Below are positions 22,058-32,529 of a DNA stretch of 64,000 nucleotides, piece by piece; position 1 is the stretch's first letter, and every line of letters begins with the position of its first letter. The stretch lies in the NCBI GenBank assembly GCA_958299035.1, contig CATQJL010000316.1, positions 37,079,441 through 37,143,440 on the forward strand, written 5' to 3'. Both the position numbers and the translations under genes were made by a program. This stretch comes from Cylicocyclus nassatus. Its lineage: Eukaryota; Nematoda; Chromadorea; Rhabditida; Strongylidae. The notes under the pieces are model-generated. The model did not search any database and was not told where the DNA came from. It saw only the letters and a program-made list of their open reading frames with translations.

Positions 22058-22175
22058 GTAAATAACCACAAAACATTCCCGCACCGAAAGTGTTTGTGCA
22101 AAATCGCGTCATTCCACAGCGCTGCCACGCAAATTTAAGCGTGTCAATGGGCTTAATCAGTTTTTCAGCGTCTTA
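22058..22175 (-). CDS. Candidate cysteine-rich exon
   Basis: On the minus strand about 40 codons are open (KPIDTLKFAWQRCGMTRF, then GAGMFCGYLRCKVVL) up to GTTCT|gtaagcaac. An acceptor gattattttag lies upstream, but an in-frame TAA follows it, so the start is uncertain. The end resembles the exon at about 16853. The four cysteines suggest an extracellular product; this is inference. Confidence 0.3.
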
Positions 22176-23502
22176 TCTAAAATAATCATAATAAAAAAAT
22201 GTTGGCGTTTACTGGTGTCCATTCTTCAAATGGATATTAAGAATGTAGTTCTGATCACTGGACGATTAATATGGTGTTACTGCGGTGGTGACAACACTTC
22301 CGCGTAATGATTAGCCATAGCGAGCATAGCACCGCTCTTTACGCGCAAATGTTGTCAGCAACGCAAAAAACACTATGTTAACTCTCAGCTTCAGTATTCT
22401 ATACATATATGCGATCTTAACTTTGCAAAAAAAACTTTCTTGGTTTTTCATTGCGCATTCCAATAACTACAAAATTTCTCACTCTTGGGAAACTTCGTAT
22501 ACTTAGCTATTCAACCATTCACACCATATATGTGTAGTTCTTAGACGCAAAATCGATTATGCTTTCGTCTAATTCTGTCTATAGGTGCAATTGCACTATA
22601 GCCTAGGTTTCTGGATCCGCACTAAAGGTTGCTTGCCTCAAATCTTTGGCTCTTACCCGATTAGCCGATTGCATCATTCGTTTGGACTTTTCCTTTCTCC
22701 TTCGAAAGTTTTGATTTGTGGTGATCGAAACTTTACTGAAGTAGCGACTTTAATGCTCCTTAGTTTAGGTTTGCCTCTCTATATATTTTCATTGAATTGT
22801 TAGATTGATATTTCTTTATTCTTTGCCTGAATTTATTACTTCGTAAACTTCTAATATTCCTTGAAAATACATAACTCAGGTTTTGCGATAATTGTTTGCA
22901 TATCTGGTGAGTTGCAGTACCTCCACAAATTCTTACCCCCCCCCCCCCTCCCTATTCCCACCTTTTTTCTTTGTCTATCTATTTTTCGTTTCACATGCAT
23001 TAATCTTGCTTGCTGCTTTGCTAAATGTCCTCATCTCCGCCTATGTCCCGTCCAATAATGTCATGTCCCCATGTTCTCGCGCTAGCTGATTACTTCAAAG
23101 AGCATTCAATTCTGGGCTGTAGGTTTGTCCGCGAGACGCAAGCGACAATGTTTTTACCTATTTATCTATTGTTCAATATAATCCAGCTCTCTAAACTATG
23201 CCACAAAGCTGAAATAGAAAAATAAGGAAATTATCGTAATTTTTAAGTGTATGGTCGATGGAGTTGAGACACTGAATAAACTGCTTTTTCTTCTCGGGCA
23301 GCGGGTTGAATATCAGAAATAAAGCAAAAATTACACCCGATAGGTATCGCATATCTCGTCAATATTCTGTAGCATGAAAAAATCATTCACTATCTAAGGT
23401 TTTTCTATTTCACACTTTTTTCTATTTTGTTTCAAACCATGGTGGCAATATTGAATTTTCTGCTTATTTCTCAATCTATCAAACAAATACATTTCATTGC
23501 AG
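22176..23502. other. No supported gene
   Basis: A minus-strand frame LTTFARKERCYARYG near 22380 may belong to the gene at 22058. A poly-C tract is at about 22938-22950. Otherwise featureless. Confidence 0.3.
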
Positions 23503-23586
23503 CAAACCCTATCGCCCACGCTTGTGGATGTTTCGTTAGAAAAGTGCGACGTAGAGACTGTGTCTGTGAAATTCAATTTATCCGGG
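23503..23586 (+). CDS. Candidate internal exon
   Basis: Acceptor tttcattgcag, then 28 codons (QTLSPTLVDVSLEKCDVETV ...) in phase 0, then donor CCGGG|gtacgt. Composition is coding-like compared with its flanks. No neighbouring exon was identified and no family recognised. Confidence 0.3.
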
Positions 23587-24070
23587 GTACGTCAAAGGGA
23601 GTGTCTGTTAAAAAAAACGGCGAAAATTGTTGAACGCAGAAACAAAAGCTGTTTGAAAGAGGTTCTATCTCGAAGCAAAAAAAGTGTCATGTTTGTTGAG
23701 TTATTGCCTTAAAAATTTTTTCTTCAAAAAATCGCTGACTTTTTAAAAATTTTCCTATTTGTCTCCTTCTTCAAAAAGGGGTGGCATGCCGAAATGGCGT
23801 TTGGTTATTGGAAGTGCAAGAAATTCAGCACAGCTTTGTACATATCTTCCAATTATGTTATTGATATTTTGTGTAATTCTATTTTTTCTCCTTTTTACGA
23901 ATATTTTGGTATTAAGTGCTATCCTTGGTTAAGGATGTTTGAATTTAAGGATTTTTGGCTCACTGCTTCTTTTTGTTTACTCTCTGTTGAGTTACACCTC
24001 GCAGTCAGACGAATTTAACGAAGGAGGTAAAGGAGGGGAAGGAGAGGGGTGAGGGGGGGGGGGGGGGGGA

Positions 24071-24282
24071 TAGGGCTCGGCGCAACTGGCCTATAAGCAA
24101 AGTGAATATCGTTTTTGGGACAAAAAGCAAAGGTGGTACCATTTTTGAGGCCGAAAACACAAAAAATGTGATGTTTTTTGGTCGAAGTTTTGTTTTTTGA
24201 GGGTTTTTTACGTTTAGGGTGTAGGGTCAAAGGGGACCCTTTTTTTTTGCATGTTCCAAAAGCCACCTCGTGCCGAGCCCTA
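24071..24282. mobile_element. hAT MITE family copy
   Basis: Ends TAGGGCTCGGCGC and, inverted, TAGGGCTCGGCACGAGG. It contains the internal GAATATCGTTTTTGG and GGTCAAAGGGGACCC segments of the family. It sits between two G-runs, so its target duplication cannot be read. It is 212 bp. Confidence 0.75.
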
Positions 24283-24658
24283 GGCGGGGGGGGGGGGGTG
24301 GTTGAAGTGAGCTAAGCATGATTTATTGAAGCGATTAGTATTTGAACTTTGGTACATATGCACTATGGCATCACTGGCTGGAATATCTCCAGGAAGGAAT
24401 CCTGTGCTCGCGCTTTCAAATTTTTAGGATTTCAAGAAATTTTTTAAAATTCAAAATACTTGGTAAGTCGTGAATTTTTCTCGCAAACTTTTTGTTCAAT
24501 ATCTTCCATAATTTTTTCACTTCAGTTTTTTATAATTTTTCACATAAAGAATTTCATTTGGATGTTATCTCTTCTTGATTCCTATAATCGCCCTGTTCAT
24601 CTCTTTTTCCGTTCTACTTTCTCCCCTTCCGTTTTCTTTTTTCTATTTAATTGTCGCT
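24283..24658. other. Intergenic
   Basis: A G-run is followed by AT-rich sequence up to the breakpoint of the duplication. Nothing supported. Confidence 0.4.
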
Positions 24659-26698
24659 AACCCCCCATCAGTGCATCTTTCTCGACGCGGACCGGCGTTG
24701 ATCTCATCACGCCTCAGTCTAGCATCCGGCGAGCCATTGATCTGGATGCGGATCGCTTCCGAGGCATCACAATCAAGTGCCTTCTTGAAAAGGGAACCAC
24801 TCGAGCTGGTTTGGTCGAGCAGGTAAGGGACTGAAATTGAACGCGCGCGGCCATGGTTCGACACCGGCTAGCGCCACGTTTTTGCTGTATTGCAGGGCGT
24901 CTTTGATAGCGACCACCATCGGAAAATCGATGATGACCGCTATCAAGGATTTCGCCTAGAAAAAACATGGATGACACAAAAAACGCATTTTTTGACGAAA
25001 ATTTTATGGAAAATTGAAATAACTGCAACATAAATCCAACGAAATAAATCTACAAATTCTTGCCTTGAGCAGTTTGTCAAAGAAAAAAGTCAGTAAAATC
25101 TACAAAAAAGAAAAAGAGGTTTTTTCTTTTCCTCGCCAAAATCAGCTGTTCATCGATCCTCTCCTTTTCGGGCGCGGTTGTGCAGTTTCGCGCCGGTTTT
25201 TTTCTGCATTTTTTGGCAAGGCTGTGTGTATCGTAAGTTACTCAGGAGCAACTTATGTTAGATGCAGTCACCTCTTGTCTGCGTCTCCTCTTCTACACAC
25301 TATTTGGATCACTCTAACATCCGTTCACGTTGAGGTGACTTGAACGTGAACTGATGTGGAAGAGTTGACTGCAGCAGGTGGACAGATCGTCAACTATCAG
25401 TTGACTTGACCATCTTATAGCACGGTAGGGTGGGCGGTCATCAGTTCACCTCACGTGCGGTGAACTGATGGGTTAAGTTGAGTTCACCTCAACTGATCGA
25501 GCTTTACTACGGGCCAATTTCTCTTCATAGAAATCGATGAATGCTCTCAAAGCTCGTCAAGCGCCTTTCTAGCTGACATTCAGTAAAATTAATGTCAGAT
25601 CGCATCCTTGCTTGTCGCCGCTCTATTCGCTAGCGCTCATTTCGCTTCGCTCAGCTGTCTGCAGCAGAGCCATCGATGATGTCATTCTGATGAGACAAAC
25701 TGAGCCCCTCCGGCTACAGAATTGATGCTGTAGCCAATAAAAAGGGGAGAAAATTCGAAGAAAGAAGAAGAAAGCATTTCTATGGGTTTCTTGCGTTGCA
25801 ATGACGTTATAGCACAAATTCTGGCTAGTCTTGGGGATGGGAAACATTGGACACAAAATTCTCAGTTTTTCCCAGGTTTTTTTTGGGACTGGTAGTCAAC
25901 TATAATTCCCCTTTTTCTAGTATGCATTCTACCTGACCAAATGTGGAAAGAAAGGAAGAAAAGAACAGAACGGTTGAACTTTTTTACAGCTGCATACCCT
26001 CGCTTTGTATTTTTTAGGGAAGGCGGAGGATTTTTGATTTTTCTCTTCATCTTGGAGATAAGCAGGTCAACCACAACTTTTTTCTGCTTTAGTGAGTATA
26101 AAGGGGAAAAGGAAAGGGATGAAACCAGCTGAAACCTCTTCATAACAGCAAAATTATAGCGTAGTTTTTTTTCTGAAGCAGAGAGAGGTTTCTAGTTTTT
26201 TCTTCAATTTTTATATCTTGGACCAGTGTCCTTTATGACTTTGTGAGGAGAAAGGCGACAAAAATTTTTGCATAAAAGGCCACGCCCCCTGGCAATTTTT
26301 GAAATGCCATTGAGGCATTTCGCGAGCCTGCTGTTAACTTTCGCTAAAGGGGGCCTGGCGGAAGAACAAAAATTTTCAAACATTTTTTGAAAACTTTTGA
26401 AAAAGCGTTATAATTATTTACAAAGTGAAGCAAGTCCCCTGCATGATTTTATAACTATAATCTACACTCTCTAAATTACGTGATGTATATTTTGAGGGTG
26501 AGGCGATTTACGGGGGGGGGGGGGGGGGAGGAATTTTTATGCCATATTCATAGCTCAGCTTTTATACGTAGTTAAACGCAATCAACCCACACCCACGCAA
26601 CATTAAAGAGCGTCTTCATTTCCTTCATTTCCTCCTCAATTGTTTCGAAATACATTTACTGCCTATTTCCTGCCTCCCCCCCCCCCCCACCTCCCTAA
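24659..26698 (+). repeat. Direct duplication, copy 2, ending at adaptor and gap
   Basis: It repeats 19337-21364 in the same orientation. It carries the GGCCCGTAG element without its first terminus (24659-25515), plus the same flank. It stops at CTCCCTAA directly before an adaptor sequence and a run of N. Either a real recent duplication or, more likely given the junction, an unmerged or chimeric contig end. Confidence 0.9.
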
Positions 26699-26722
26699 GT
26701 ACTCTGCGTTGATACCACTGCT
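26699..26722 (-). other. SMART-type cDNA/PCR adaptor sequence (artefact)
   Basis: The 24 bases match the complement of the widely used SMART primer (AAGCAGTGGTATCAACGC...), directly abutting the N run. This is library contamination, not genome sequence. Confidence 0.93.
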
Positions 26723-27222
26723 NNNNNNNNNNNNNNNNNNNNNNNNNNNNNNNNNNNNNNNNNNNNNNNNNNNNNNNNNNNNNNNNNNNNNNNNNNNNNN
26801 NNNNNNNNNNNNNNNNNNNNNNNNNNNNNNNNNNNNNNNNNNNNNNNNNNNNNNNNNNNNNNNNNNNNNNNNNNNNNNNNNNNNNNNNNNNNNNNNNNNN
26901 NNNNNNNNNNNNNNNNNNNNNNNNNNNNNNNNNNNNNNNNNNNNNNNNNNNNNNNNNNNNNNNNNNNNNNNNNNNNNNNNNNNNNNNNNNNNNNNNNNNN
27001 NNNNNNNNNNNNNNNNNNNNNNNNNNNNNNNNNNNNNNNNNNNNNNNNNNNNNNNNNNNNNNNNNNNNNNNNNNNNNNNNNNNNNNNNNNNNNNNNNNNN
27101 NNNNNNNNNNNNNNNNNNNNNNNNNNNNNNNNNNNNNNNNNNNNNNNNNNNNNNNNNNNNNNNNNNNNNNNNNNNNNNNNNNNNNNNNNNNNNNNNNNNN
27201 NNNNNNNNNNNNNNNNNNNNNN
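26723..27222. other. Assembly gap (500 N)
   Basis: Exactly 500 unknown bases, a conventional placeholder size. Frames reported across it are meaningless. Confidence 0.99.
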
Positions 27223-27269
27223 GTGCAGCATTCAACGCTGATTTTGAATGTGTGTTCCATATCTGCTTA

Positions 27270-27722
27270 CAAGGGAATGGTCAGAAGTCGAAGTGGCCAA
27301 TTCATAAAAGCTGCATACCATTCGATGCAGCATAGAATGCTGATTTCAAATCTGTCTTCCATATCTGCAGAGCGCCTTTGTGGACGAAGTTATGAGCAGC
27401 TTTACTGCGAAAAAATTGTATACAAAAATTGCCAAATTAAGCACATTATTGCTCTTTCAGCTCACCTTTAGGCATGGGTCGTATGAAGTGACCTAGTTGC
27501 ATGTTTTGACCCAACATTGAGCCGAGAATGGCTTTGTATGGCAAAGTTTGCACCTTACACGCACAATTTCTTAGCAAAATAATGGCCTTCAACGGCTTAT
27601 AATTTCGTCCACAAAAGCGCTCTGCAGATGAGGAAGACAGATTTAGAATCAGCGTTTTATGCTGCATCTAATGGTATGCAAGTTGTACGTATTGGCCACT
27701 CCGACTTCTGACCATTCCCTTG
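27270..27722. mobile_element. Tc4/Tc5-like MITE, copy 2
   Basis: The 453-bp element has ends CAAGGGAATGGTCAGAAGTC and TTA flanks (27267-27269, 27723-27725). The empty site CTTAG fits CTNAG. It is inserted into an older copy of its own family. Confidence 0.85.
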
Positions 27723-27830
27723 TTAGCATCATGGACAAAAATGAGCAATTTTATTGCGAAAAATCGCACATAAAAATTCGAAATTGAGCACATTGTTGTA
27801 ATTTCAGCTCACCTCTAGGCTTTAAGAATA

Positions 27831-29541
27831 CACAGTGCTGGACAACATCATAGATCCACTTTAAAAAATGCGATAACTCACTCTGTTGTCAGTGAAATGT
27901 TTCAAAATTTGGCATAGCCGTGTGTTTACCCAGCGTACCGTCAGTCATCAAAACGGGTCTCGTTTTCGTGTGGTTATTCAAGAAAAAATCCCAAATTTTG
28001 AAAAAGCAGGCTTAAAGGTCAAAATTATAGGTCCACCTGAAATTTTTACTGATTGAAGCACTTCCTAAATTCCGAATCTTTTTTAGGTAGGTGCACATTC
28101 AAAAGTGTTAAACAGCTGCTTTGGTCAAGTTGTGTCGTACCTCCAAAAGAACCGATTATTCTGCTTTTTTGCCTTGAAAATGCTTTCACATATATTTCGC
28201 TCCAAAACCTGCTTTGAGTGGGATACTCTGCAGTTTCTCAGCTGGATTGAAAGCGACAGAGTTTTTTCTACCTTCTGAATGCTTTTTGACGTGAAAATTG
28301 AGGAAAAAATCTCACTTTTTTTGCAGCTGAAGCAAATCCGACATCGACTTAATCAGGAGCCTAAGCCACAGTTTCGCCTTAAACCTTTTATGCGTTATCA
28401 TTATAACCTCAGGATATTGTAGAAGCATTCTTTACACAAGAATAAATCTGTACGCCATACTCACAAGTGTTTACAAAGCTGCCTTTTGCTTGTTTTTCGA
28501 AACATGAGTTGTGCAGCGTAATGATGCTGCTACTCACTCCCAAGATAGCTTGCCAAGTGCTACCTCACTTATATTTTCGACAGTAATTATTTTATTTACT
28601 AGATAGTAAATACAGCTTGTACTGCATGTTAGCATATGATTTTCCTGAAAAAATTGGTCAGAACCACAATTAGCTTTGGTGCTTGTCGCAGTCAGTTTCT
28701 GCAGGGTGATTTCCGTAATCTATCTAATCTATCTAATCTATCTAATCTAATCTATCTAATATCTATCTAATATATAAAGAATCGTAAGCGCAATTCAAAA
28801 ATGTGCAAATAGCGGGAAACCGCGTGGCGATCCCAGCGCGCGGATGCAATCTAGCGCCTTTGATTGCTGGTTCACTAGTTACACTTAAATGCCAGAATCT
28901 CTAGAAAGTTGTAACCATGGAACACGGACTACTCTTCGTAGAAACAATGCCTTTACTTTACTTAATGCTTCTGAGGACATTATAGAAGAAGTTTGAAGGC
29001 AGAAATGTAGCTCAGGAGTGCAGTAACATCAATGTCGGGCGTGCTTCAGCAGCAGAAAGTCAGATTTTTTTTTCAAGCTCACGTCAAAAAACATCCAGAG
29101 GGTAGATGAAACCCCGTCGCTTCCAATCCAGCTGAGAGTCTGCAGAACTTCCTAATTCAAGCAGGTTTCTGGAGCGAAATATGTGTGAAATCATTTTCAA
29201 GGCAAAAAAGCAGATAATCTGTTCTTTTAGAGGTACGACACAGCTTGACCAAAGCGGCTGTTTAACACTTTTGAATGTGTACCTACCTGAAAAAAAATTC
29301 GGAATTTAGGAAGTGCTTTAATCAGTAAAAATTTCAGGTGGACTTATAATTTTGACCAGCCTTTAAGCCTGCTTATTTCAAATAGGATTTTTTCTTGAAT
29401 AACCAAACGAAAACGAGATCCGTTTTGATGACTGATGGTAAGCTGGGTAATCACACGGCTGTGCCAGATTTTGCCATTTCACTGACAACAGATTGAGTTA
29501 TGGCTTTCTAAGGTGGAACTATAATTTTGTTCCGCACTGTA
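27831..29541. mobile_element. Tc1-type foldback element with IR/DR arms
   Basis: The 1711-bp element is flanked by TA (27829-27830, 29542-29543). Termini CACAGTGCTGG and TACAGTGCGG match the Tc1 family start CAGTGC. Inverted arms of about 450 bp each hold a second, inner copy of the terminal motif (AATTATAGGTCCACC near 28023 and, inverted, near 29336). The centre has no transposase, only an (ATCT)n tract. Confidence 0.85.
28716..28775 (+). repeat. (ATCT)n-rich microsatellite
   Basis: Interrupted AATCTATCT units lie inside the Tc1-type foldback. They may be the tail of a small retroposon, but no body was recognised. Confidence 0.7.
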
Positions 29542-29595
29542 TAGCAACCTAACTGCATGTTTTGGCCCAGCATTATGCCGAACATGACTCTGTAC

Positions 29596-29827
29596 CAGGG
29601 CTCAGCGCGGCTGGCACGGGAAAATTTCAAACGAAGTCCGATCTTGACATTTTTGTACGAACTCCTTTTTGATGCTAAACCCTAAACCTAAAAACCTCAA
29701 AAACGAAACGTCGACTAAGAAAACGTAGCAATTTTTGCGTCTTTTACGCCACAAAAACGATATTCCTTTTGCTTCTTGTTCCAAAAACGGAATCCAGCTT
29801 GACCCGATGCCAGCTTGCCAAGCCCTG
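29596..29827. mobile_element. hAT MITE family copy
   Basis: The 232-bp element starts CAGGGCTCAGCGCGGCTGGC and ends AGCCCTG. Flanks CTCTGTAC and CTCTGTGT agree at 6 of 8 bases, as expected for an aged 8-bp duplication. It is nested in the Tc4/Tc5-like element. The frames in it are not genes. Confidence 0.8.
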
Positions 29828-30083
29828 CTCTGTGTTGCCAAACTTGCGCTTTGCATGCACGATTTCTTAGCAAAGCAACGGCCTTTAACGGTCCATAACT
29901 TCGCCTGCATAGGAGCCAAGCAGATTATGGAATATAGGCTCGAAGTCAGCGTTTTATGCTGCATCTAATGGTATAAGCTTGTTTGTTTTGGCCATTTCGA
30001 TTTCTGATCATTCCCTCGCTAGTAAGGAGCGTTCAACTCTCAAATTTTCCAGATCTGGGTTGATGAGCATATCCGGTCTTGTA

Positions 30084-31349
30084 TCAGGCTGCTGCATGAG
30101 TTCTGTTCTTTTAATCTTCTAGTTCAAAATATCATAACTTCATTCAAAATCAATTTTTTTCCATAAACTTAGTTTTTGTGTTTTGAACAGTTCTTTTGCC
30201 ATCAGAGAAATGTTAGTTCCTGCGAGAAACCACCCTGTTAACCCTTTCCTGAGTTTTTCCGAGTAAGCAGAGAAGCCTCATTCCCAATGTTTTATACTTA
30301 CTACCACATGAATAACCTCACAACGATGTTTAAATTCTTTTCAACCACATAAACTATTTCTTTTTGATTTCTTAAATTTTTGGTTTTGCGTTTATTTTGG
30401 ATTTTCAAATCTCCCTCGATACATGTGGATTCGCGAACAATCAGCAGTTACACTTTCCCAACATTGTACTCGAACAATCTGATAAGATTATGATTATTTT
30501 TTGGCTAATAAACGAGATCCTGAAACGGTGCTGAAGCTGGCGCGAAATATTGATTGGTTGCAATCCACTTGTGTACAGAATTGTATATATTGAAGACAGG
30601 AAAACAAATGAACACGCGGTTTCAAAGCTACACTTGGAAGAAAAAGGCTATATGAAGCGTTCTATAGCTATAAATAGTAAAATGGTTCTCTTTCAGTACT
30701 ACAGCTTGTCTCTGAATTGATGGTCGCAATTGCCACCACCAGGTCTGAAAGGGTTAAGGAAGAGACAAGAACTCAAAAACTTTCCAACGTTCTAAAACTT
30801 CCTTTTTGACATGGCAGTGCTCCCCTCATGAGAACTGACAGGACGATAAGTAGCCGTGGGTATGTAGATAGAGGAAATTTCTGTGATTATTCTAACCTAG
30901 AAGTGCCCATAGGATCTTGAGTATCGAAAAATCTTTTCGACCGGATAAAAGCGAAGCCGTTTTTCAACCTCAATTTTGTACATGTATGTATGCCAACTTT
31001 CAAACAAAATTTCACACTTTCCGCGAGGGGTGAGAAGTGACTGGTGGCTGGGCTCTGCTAGCTCTTCCTTTACTCTAGCACCTCCAACAATAGACTCATT
31101 GATTGCCTCTATTCACGAAAAGTTTTGCTTGAACATTATCTCAGCTGAGAATGTGTCCCGACCAACTGGAGATCATAGGCCTATCATCTCGTCAGACTTG
31201 GGATTATAATACAATATGATATGTGTTAGAAAGAGTACCGAGAGTGCCTTCTTAATGGAGCAAACAATTCGCATCACGATGGAAATCCCCTGCAGCGACT
31301 GCTTCAAACACAAGGCAAAAAATCGGGCAGAACTTATGCAGCAGCCCAG
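30084..31349 (-). mobile_element. Mariner-like element M1 (degenerate)
   Basis: The 1266-bp element is between TA dinucleotides (30082-30083, 31350-31351). Termini TCAGGCTGCTGCATGAGTTC and, inverted, TGGGCTGCTGCATAAGTTC. The length is that of a mariner, but no transposase frame survives. It shares interior words (GGAGGTGCTAG..AAGAGCTA.CAG.GCCCA) with M2 at 50735-51658, in opposite orientation. Confidence 0.65.
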
Positions 31350-31385
31350 TACCTACCTCTCCTCTTTGGGGGTAGATCGTTGCAG

Positions 31386-31713
31386 TATAGTCATATTTTC
31401 TCTTCCTTTATCCCTCAAGGTAAGTGTATTCATATGTATCGTGTTTCCATTACAGGTCCTTCTTAGCTTTTTGACCTCGAAATCACCGTACAACCATTAT
31501 GGAAGGCTTCCCAGCAAGTATCAGTTTCTAATTTTTCGCTTGCGCGGGTTGACCTCTGAGTCCAAAATCGATCTTACGAGAGAAGGCCAGAAACGGCGAA
31601 TAAAGGCGTTTTCCAAAGCCTTTCGATTTGAATTTGGACGAGTGGGAAAGTTTCCGCCAATGCTGAGAGCTGCGAACTTTATCATCATATCTACAGCAGC
31701 ATGCGTACTCTAG
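31386..31713 (+). CDS. Exons of an unknown gene (possible membrane-protein C-terminus)
   Basis: Exon 31386-31419 ends CTCAAG|gtaagtg. Exon 31456-31713 follows acceptor ccattacag and reads 85 codons to TAG (GRLPSKYQFLIFRLRGLTSE, later KAFRFEFGRVGKFPPMLRAA, then NFIIISTAACVL). The 36-bp intron is unusually short and also lies in frame with no stop, so it may simply be coding. The segment from RRIKAF to the end weakly resembles the C-terminal part of P2X receptors (FGI-like, GxxGKF, hydrophobic stretch). This is a hypothesis only. A mariner-like element lies 36 bp upstream of the first exon. Confidence 0.4.
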
Positions 31714-32039
31714 TTTGGAGTTTATTTGATGTCCATCCTGGTTGCCTCACTGTCATTATTCAAAAAACAAATTAGCAATTTATCCGAGCAAAGACTAGGA
31801 TATAATTGAACGAAAGTTAGATGGGATTCAAAATTTCAATCAAGAAGTGGAAAACCTCTAGCTGCGCATCACAGCTACAATGGCGCTCATGTATCCGTGG
31901 TGAATCTCGCGGATAGCAAACGTTCATCAAAGACATGCTTATATGTCGGTTGATTTATGGTGAAAGAAAGGAGGATAACGTAGTATGTAATAATTTTATC
32001 AAAAAATGTCAGTTCCATGCTGTTGATGTTGATGAGAAG

Positions 32040-32304
32040 GAGCAGAATCTAGAAGGCAACGCATTCCTCAATATAGATCAAGGCATGTCGTAGTGATCTG
32101 GAATGAAGAACAATCTCGCAAGAAATTCGGTTCATGGATAACGGATCCGTCTCTATGTCAACGAGTGTCATTCCTTCGATTTACCGAAATTCTTGAAGAC
32201 ATGAAAAAAAAACAATTTTTCGGCAAGATGACGTGTTTGCTTGAAAGTATAGAGTCTTCAAACGAGAGGTATGCCACATTCGCATCTACTTGTTACTTTA
32301 GCCG
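32040..32304 (+). CDS. Candidate exon with strong splice donor
   Basis: A frame of about 85 codons (VVVIWNEEQSRKKFGSWITD, then LRFTEILEDMKKKQFFGK) ends TTTAGCCG|gtaagt. Its acceptor is not fixed. It may belong to the same transcript as the exons at 31386-31713, or to a second gene. No family is assigned. Confidence 0.4.
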
Positions 32305-32529
32305 GTAAGTTTGACACTCCTTAAAATATGAATTCTATCATTTTTCCGCTGATCCGCTGAATGAATAGCCAGCAGCTGACGATTCATGCAAAGAGGAATT
32401 ACGTCTACTCGAACTTTACGGTCCGTGTTCAGAGCGTTCTGATTTTGCATCGCTAAGCAGATGGGAGTAAATGCTCTAAGGGCTATCCGAAATAGCATAG
32501 AAATGCTACTGAGGTATGTAACGGCGCGT

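Larger units (their letters stand above)
27223..30018. mobile_element. Tc4/Tc5-like element split by three insertions
   Basis: Segments 27223-27269, 27726-27830, 29542-29595 and 29828-30018 together read as one diverged copy of the family at 6934-7383, ending TGATCATTCCCTCG. Its left part runs into the gap. The breaks are a sibling MITE, a Tc1-type foldback and a hAT MITE, each with its own target duplication. Confidence 0.75.

Noticed and set aside
25623..25856. 77-codon minus-strand frame in duplication copy 2
   Set aside because: It is broken by an indel in copy 1 and has no resemblance to known proteins.
26625..27335. Long open frames of 178-231 codons
   Set aside because: They run through 500 unknown bases and are artefacts of the gap.
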